22,358 bases of DNA, taken from Botryllus schlosseri. Its lineage: Eukaryota > Chordata > Ascidiacea > Stolidobranchia > Styelidae. The DNA lies in the NCBI GenBank assembly GCA_000444245.1, contig ATSW01006090.1, positions 1 through 22,358 of the forward strand, in the 5' to 3' direction. Under the pieces are notes generated by a model, which was not told the origin of the DNA, searched no databases, and saw only the letters and a program-made list of their open reading frames with translations. Below are positions 20,401 through 22,358 of this stretch, one piece after another (within the stretch, counting starts at the first letter, position 1; every line of letters begins with the position of its first letter). The position numbers and the translations under genes were made by a program.

Positions 20401-20787
20401 TTCATGAGATGAGCTCAGAAAGTGTGACTCATTACATTGTCTTTGAGAGAATAGCGTGAATAGCGGTCCAGTATAATATATACCTAAAAGTAGCCCACAT
20501 AGTATACAGCTAACTAGCTAGAGTCTGTAAGTGAAAAGCAGCCAAATCTCGTGACTGATATCGAACCTCAAATATTAGGGATGACTATGAAAACATATAA
20601 ACCCACCAGATATACTAGAAAATAATTGCACCATGTCCAAACAAACAACCTATAAATCTCAATGATCGACCATCTCTTTAGAATATTAATACGAACCTCA
20701 TTGGCGCTGGACAAGCCATTCTTATAGTAGAGTGGCAGAAATACTTCAGCTCCAACGACGTTTGCCATTAAAACTCCCAGGATAAAC
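14358..20787 (-). CDS. slc5a8-like: SLC5-family Na+/monocarboxylate or multivitamin cotransporter, right copy, exons 3-13
   Basis: Eleven exons: 20697-20787, 20133-20250, 20002-20069, 19062-19216, 18757-18897, 18044-18265, 17662-17765, 17431-17591, 15314-15659, 14627-14754 and 14358-14498. All junctions are GT-AG with closing phases. Assuming exons 1-2 as in the left copy, the protein would have 644 codons (human SLC5A8 has 610). Features in order: GAEVFLPLYY, YAPAIAL, LKAVIWTD, NQAIVQR, an extracellular loop DCDP...ISAADQ, STVSSAIN (the helix-8 Na2-site serines), late helices, and a cytoplasmic tail ending S-Y-L. The gene sits upstream of, and in the same direction as, its paralogue. An in-frame TAA at 15425-15423 (about codon 519) would cut off the last helix and tail unless spliced out. 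Whether this copy is intact is therefore open. Confidence 0.88.
14627..14754 (-). CDS. Right SLC5 gene, exon 12 (cytoplasmic tail)
   Basis: The acceptor catatttgatag precedes 14754, and the donor GAA|gtaaac follows 14627. It codes GGLQSRYNVSPDLIYLPFEH, then LRWLPKSFRQYIIPKMGERKE. It corresponds to the GGRKQNLDPRYILTKEDFL tail segment of SLC5A8, starting just after the last helix. Confidence 0.82.
14755..15313 (-). other. Intron 11 of the right SLC5 gene
   Basis: 559 bp of AT-rich sequence. I see no gene, repeat or element in it. Confidence 0.6.
15314..15659 (-). CDS. Right SLC5 gene, exon 11 (helices 12-13, contains in-frame TAA)
   Basis: The acceptor cattattttag precedes 15659, and the donor ACTG|gtaagt follows 15314. 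It codes GAISGMVAALTFNIWLFVGA and WIYPPPLRF (helix 12), then a Ser/Thr/Asn-rich outer loop with N-glycosylation-type NVT and NIS sites. Next comes TAA at 15425-15423, then in the same frame EERPLIADFYAISFGYYSPL and a helix (MMVCIIIGMIVSAATG), matching NWYSLSYLYFSTVGTL...ILVSLSTGG of SLC5A8. An internal intron from 15517 to 15422 (donor ACCA|gtaata, acceptor cttaag) would be 96 nt, keep the frame and remove the stop. The alternatives are a nonsense allele or a sequence error. Confidence 0.8.
16055..16130 (+). mobile_element. hAT-type MITE terminus, other end not found
   Basis: CAGTGGTTCTCAACCGGGGA is followed by CCACGGATCCCCTGGGGCCC and GCGAAGCATTATCAGGG, the standard start of a common hAT MITE type. 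No second terminus or duplication was identified, so the end given marks only the recognisable part. Confidence 0.55.
16651..16805 (+). mobile_element. Candidate tRNA-derived SINE with (CAA)n tail
   Basis: TAGCCAAAGGTG at 16666 resembles a Pol III A box, and ATTCGCTCCCC at 16707 resembles a B box. They are 41 bases apart, close to tRNA spacing. About 70 bases of unrelated body follow (GGCTTCGTCAGCCGG gives a small stem), then TTTTTTGGTAAATATA and an (ACA)6 tail ending at 16805. Neither box is perfect, and no target duplication or second copy is seen here. It could instead be the 3' end of a LINE with the same tail type. Confidence 0.35.
16787..16805. repeat. (ACA)n microsatellite
   Basis: Six uninterrupted ACA units plus one base. 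Probably the tail of the SINE or LINE fragment just upstream. Confidence 0.8.
17431..17591 (-). CDS. Right SLC5 gene, exon 10 (helices 9-11 region)
   Basis: The acceptor gtttaaaag precedes 17591, and the donor AAAAG|gtatgt follows 17431. It codes GMTLFYGGLCIGFAFLSSVL and GSVIQAALSLLGVCAGALLG, ending FPFANEK. It matches [32 protein letters not shown] and PFANS of SLC5A8 with the same spacing. Confidence 0.93.
17662..17765 (-). CDS. Right SLC5 gene, exon 9 (helix 8, Na2-site serines)
   Basis: The acceptor tgtcattttgcag precedes 17765, and the donor AAGGG|gtgaat follows 17662. It codes STVSSAINGMSSVTVGDIIK, then PFVNWNEKTPLWVSR. S-T-V-S-S is the conserved stretch whose serines bind the Na2 ion in SLC5 structures. 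A 70-bp intron follows. Confidence 0.92.
17820..17870 (+). mobile_element. hAT-type terminus in intron 8 of the right gene
   Basis: CAGGGGCGTGAAACCTACGG followed by TCCGTGGGTC has the form of a hAT MITE end. The intron is only 278 bp, so the element must be short or truncated. No second end was recognised, and the right limit is only the recognisable part. Confidence 0.45.
18044..18265 (-). CDS. Right SLC5 gene, exon 8 (helix 7 end, outer loop, helix 8 start)
   Basis: The acceptor taatacag precedes 18265, and the donor TTGAG|gtaatg follows 18044. It codes AIYGTIPITLIQTGFCMRFL, then YFADCDPLATKTISAADQVL, then GYPGVAGLFIAGVFAGAL. It corresponds to [25 protein letters not shown] and GYPGLPGLFVA-type sequence in the family. 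This exon is absent from the window for the left copy. Confidence 0.93.
18266..18756 (-). other. Intron 7 of the right SLC5 gene
   Basis: 491 bp, homologous to 1-299 in the left gene over its exon-7-proximal part. No further feature is seen. The frames at 18276-18497 and 18700-18906 are chance or overlap exon 7. Confidence 0.7.
18757..18897 (-). CDS. Right SLC5 gene, exon 7
   Basis: The acceptor tgtttcag precedes 18897, and the donor AAAAAT|gtaatt follows 18757. It codes HFEVDPRYRITFWSTVFGLG, then ITWSSITSTNQAIVQRFLCC. NQ-x-x-VQR is kept. Same 141-nt length and phases as 300-440. Confidence 0.92.
19062..19216 (-). CDS. Right SLC5 gene, exon 6 (EGLKAVIWTD variant)
   Basis: The acceptor ttatttccag precedes 19216, and the donor CA|gtaagt follows 19062. 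It codes EGLKAVIWTDVIQGLLLTIM, ending CLDIAWAGDRIDFN. The first residue is Glu, where the left copy and human SLC5A6/A8 have Gly. Confidence 0.94.
19217..20001 (-). other. Intron 5 of the right SLC5 gene
   Basis: 785 bp. It aligns with the left copy next to exon 6. The plus-strand frame at 19440-19697 has no recognisable character. No transposon end was spotted. Confidence 0.65.
20002..20069 (-). CDS. Right SLC5 gene, exon 5
   Basis: The acceptor cccatacacag precedes 20069, and the donor CTG|gtacgt follows 20002. The protein sequence (VSDFSEIAAVLSIGIVCTLY) is identical to left exon 5, and the following intron 4 is 63 bp in both copies. Confidence 0.92.
20133..20250 (-). CDS. Right SLC5 gene, exon 4
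   Basis: The acceptor cgattatttcag precedes 20250, and the donor GCAG|gtaata follows 20133. It codes YYGVRFGKYARYVATIIYIL, ending YAPAIALSA, with the same residues as left exon 4. Confidence 0.93.
20251..20696 (-). other. Intron 3 of the right SLC5 gene
   Basis: 446 bp, AT-rich. It shares short stretches with the left intron 3 near both exons (for example TTGACGTAG/TTTGACGCAG next to exon 4). No element is recognised. Confidence 0.6.
20697..20787 (-). CDS. Right SLC5 gene, exon 3 (first exon of this copy in the window)
   Basis: The acceptor acattcatag precedes 20787, and the donor GAG|gttcgt follows 20697. It codes FILGVLMANVVGAEVFLPLY, then KNGLSSANE. Only 18 bases of intron separate the acceptor from a hAT terminus that starts at 20806. 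Confidence 0.9.
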
Positions 20788-20805
20788 CTATGAATGTGTG
20801 TGTAT

Positions 20806-20870
20806 TAGGGATGGTGCGAACCATACGAACGATTGCAGTCGCGTGAACAGGCACGGACATTGAGACTGTT
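20806..20870 (+). mobile_element. hAT terminus related to the 933-1950 element
   Basis: TAGGGATGGTGCGAACCATA matches the ends of the 933-1950 element (TAGGGATGGTG and, on the other strand, TAGGAATGGTGCGAACC). The preceding eight bases are GTGTGTAT. The paralogous left intron continues uninterrupted here (AATGTGTATATAAG), confirming insertion. The opposite end is not visible before the window edge. The right limit marks only the recognisable terminus. Confidence 0.65.
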
Positions 20871-21600
20871 CAAAAGTAACATTTTTTCCGAATTCTGGGG
20901 TTTCACTGATTAAATTGTTAGGTTGCCTAAAACGCTGCACAACAAATTGGGCGCAATTCCAACAAGTAGCAGCGGCCGCAGAGCCTATTTTAAATTTTAC
21001 TGTCAACCCCGTGAAATTGTTCAGTTGCCTAGAGGAACGACGCATAACAATTACTGCTCACTTTCAACCAGTAGAAACGCAGTTATTGCAGTTGGAACTT
21101 GGGGATATGCAAATATAGCCTATGGACAATGAGTAATCCCCGAATTATTGATGAAAAACTCAGATAACATCGCTTCTACGAGTTGGAATTGCGTCAAATA
21201 TGTATTGCATCGTTTTTGTAGATTACTCAACAAATTCATACGGTTGAGTGAAAAAGTTGAACTTTAGGTTGAAATTTCTTTCTTGAGGCATCAACCGATA
21301 GGAATTCAAAATTCAGGTAATTTTGACCAAAAATGCAAAGGTTACTTTAAAATTTGGAAATTTCACTTAAATAGTCACATTGTAAAACCTATATATCAAG
21401 GTTCTTTTGCGAGAGCGAGCCGCTGTAATATCAAGGTTTGTATAAGAATTAAAAAGTAGGCTAAACTTCTGTGATGTCCGTGACAGCTGATTGTCTTCGT
21501 AATATCAATAGCGATAATGTGCCTGCATACAGACTGCGAAATCCCACGTAATCCTATTTTCAAAAAAATTAATAAGCACGAAACTTGTGAGATTATAGGG

Positions 21601-21690
21601 CAGGGTTGGCTAACCTTTTTGGCCACAGGGCCACATGAGATTTACGAATCATTGCGCGGGCCACTTGAATCTTGATGAACATTTGCTAGT
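21601..21690 (+). mobile_element. hAT-type terminus (CAGGGTTGGCTAACC)
   Basis: CAGGGTTGGCTAACCTTTTT then GGCCACAGGGCCACATGAG and GCGGGCCACTTGAATC: the usual opening of a widespread hAT MITE type. The other end is not found within the window. The right limit marks only the recognisable part. Confidence 0.55.
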
Positions 21691-22358
21691 CGTCCTAAGG
21701 AGCGAACCGGATTAGAAAATGGTGAAAAGGAGACTTATATTAGTACGCATCAAAATCGAAAATAATTATGACATGAAGACTCTGTGTGCATCCATGTCCT
21801 AGCCGCGCGAGGCGCTAAATTTTTTCAAAGTAAATGAATGAATTTGGTCAAAAATAATATTACTTGCATGTATTGCGCGTCGCTTCTGTACACCGCTGGC
21901 CTAATTTTGCAAGGACAGGATTAATTGGCTCTTGGACATATCAATATCGAAGATTCCAACTAGCATGCGTCTATCATTTCGTGCATAGGTTTCATCGCTG
22001 ACTATATTTCTGCGAGTGCAGACGCGAAGTCGCATGTTGGATGACACGTTCTCTCATACTTGCGAACATAGTTAGACTCATTTTTGTAAATTGTGCGTAT
22101 TATTGATTTTCAGGAGAGGGCACCAATATTACAAGAAATAAATGATATAAATCTGCTACGAAATATTCTACTAGATGGTCATATACGACGATCGATCAAA
22201 ATGTGGCTGGTCCGTGGCTACACCAATGCGTCGGAACTGATATTTTAGTCATCAATATTTCACATTTTGCGGTCAGGTTAATCGAATTTTCTGTTGGCGT
22301 TGCAACTTCACAATAACTTTCCTGGATGATATTTTTTTTTTGATAATATCTGAGTCGG

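Larger units (their letters stand above)
20788..22358 (-). other. Intron 2 of the right SLC5 gene (to the window edge)
   Basis: No sequence resembling exons 1-2 of the left copy was found here, so they lie beyond the edge or are missing. The stretch holds a hAT terminus at 20806 and another at 21601, plus AT-rich DNA. The overlapping frames at 20788-21132 lie within the first element and are not considered coding. Confidence 0.65.

Overview
The window is intron-rich eukaryotic nuclear DNA. It is AT-rich, its genes are split by spliceosomal introns, and its non-coding DNA is crowded with short non-autonomous DNA transposons. The recurring TAGGCCTA-type words, the transposon content and a tandem solute-carrier family suggest a marine invertebrate deuterostome (tunicate-like). 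That placement is an inference, and I cannot name the species.

The only host genes I recognise are two head-to-tail paralogues on the minus strand. Both are SLC5-family sodium/solute symporters of the SLC5A6/A8/A12 clade (multivitamin or monocarboxylate cotransporters). The left copy (exons 1-7, 300-9791) has its start codon at 9791 and runs off the left edge before exon 8. The right copy (exons 3-13, 14358-20787) has its stop codon at 14358, and its exons 1-2 must lie beyond the right edge. The five shared exons (3-7) have identical lengths and intron phases and encode proteins about 90% identical. Exons 4 and 5 differ only at synonymous sites. Together the copies cover the full protein: 13 predicted membrane helices of the LeuT fold and a C-tail ending in a PDZ-ligand-like S-Y-L. 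Exon 11 of the right copy carries an in-frame TAA in the loop before the last helix. Either that copy is damaged, or a frame-preserving 96-nt intron removes the stop.

From left to right: 1-299 is intron 7 of the left gene; 300-440 is exon 7; 441-5038 is a 4.6 kb intron 6 filled with hAT-type elements (its counterpart in the right gene is 164 bp); 5039-9791 holds exons 6 to 1, with a nested pair of same-family hAT MITEs in intron 2 (7765-8952); 9792-14357 is intergenic DNA with one spliceable orphan exon-like ORF; 14358-20787 is the right gene, with a possible tRNA-derived SINE and hAT ends in its introns; 20788-22358 is intron 2 of the right gene, beginning 18 bp from exon 3 with another hAT terminus.

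No transposase, retroelement polymerase, rRNA, tRNA gene or CRISPR array was found. The notable structure is a recently duplicated transporter pair whose introns have diverged mainly by hAT insertion, with two cases where this or local mutation may affect splicing.
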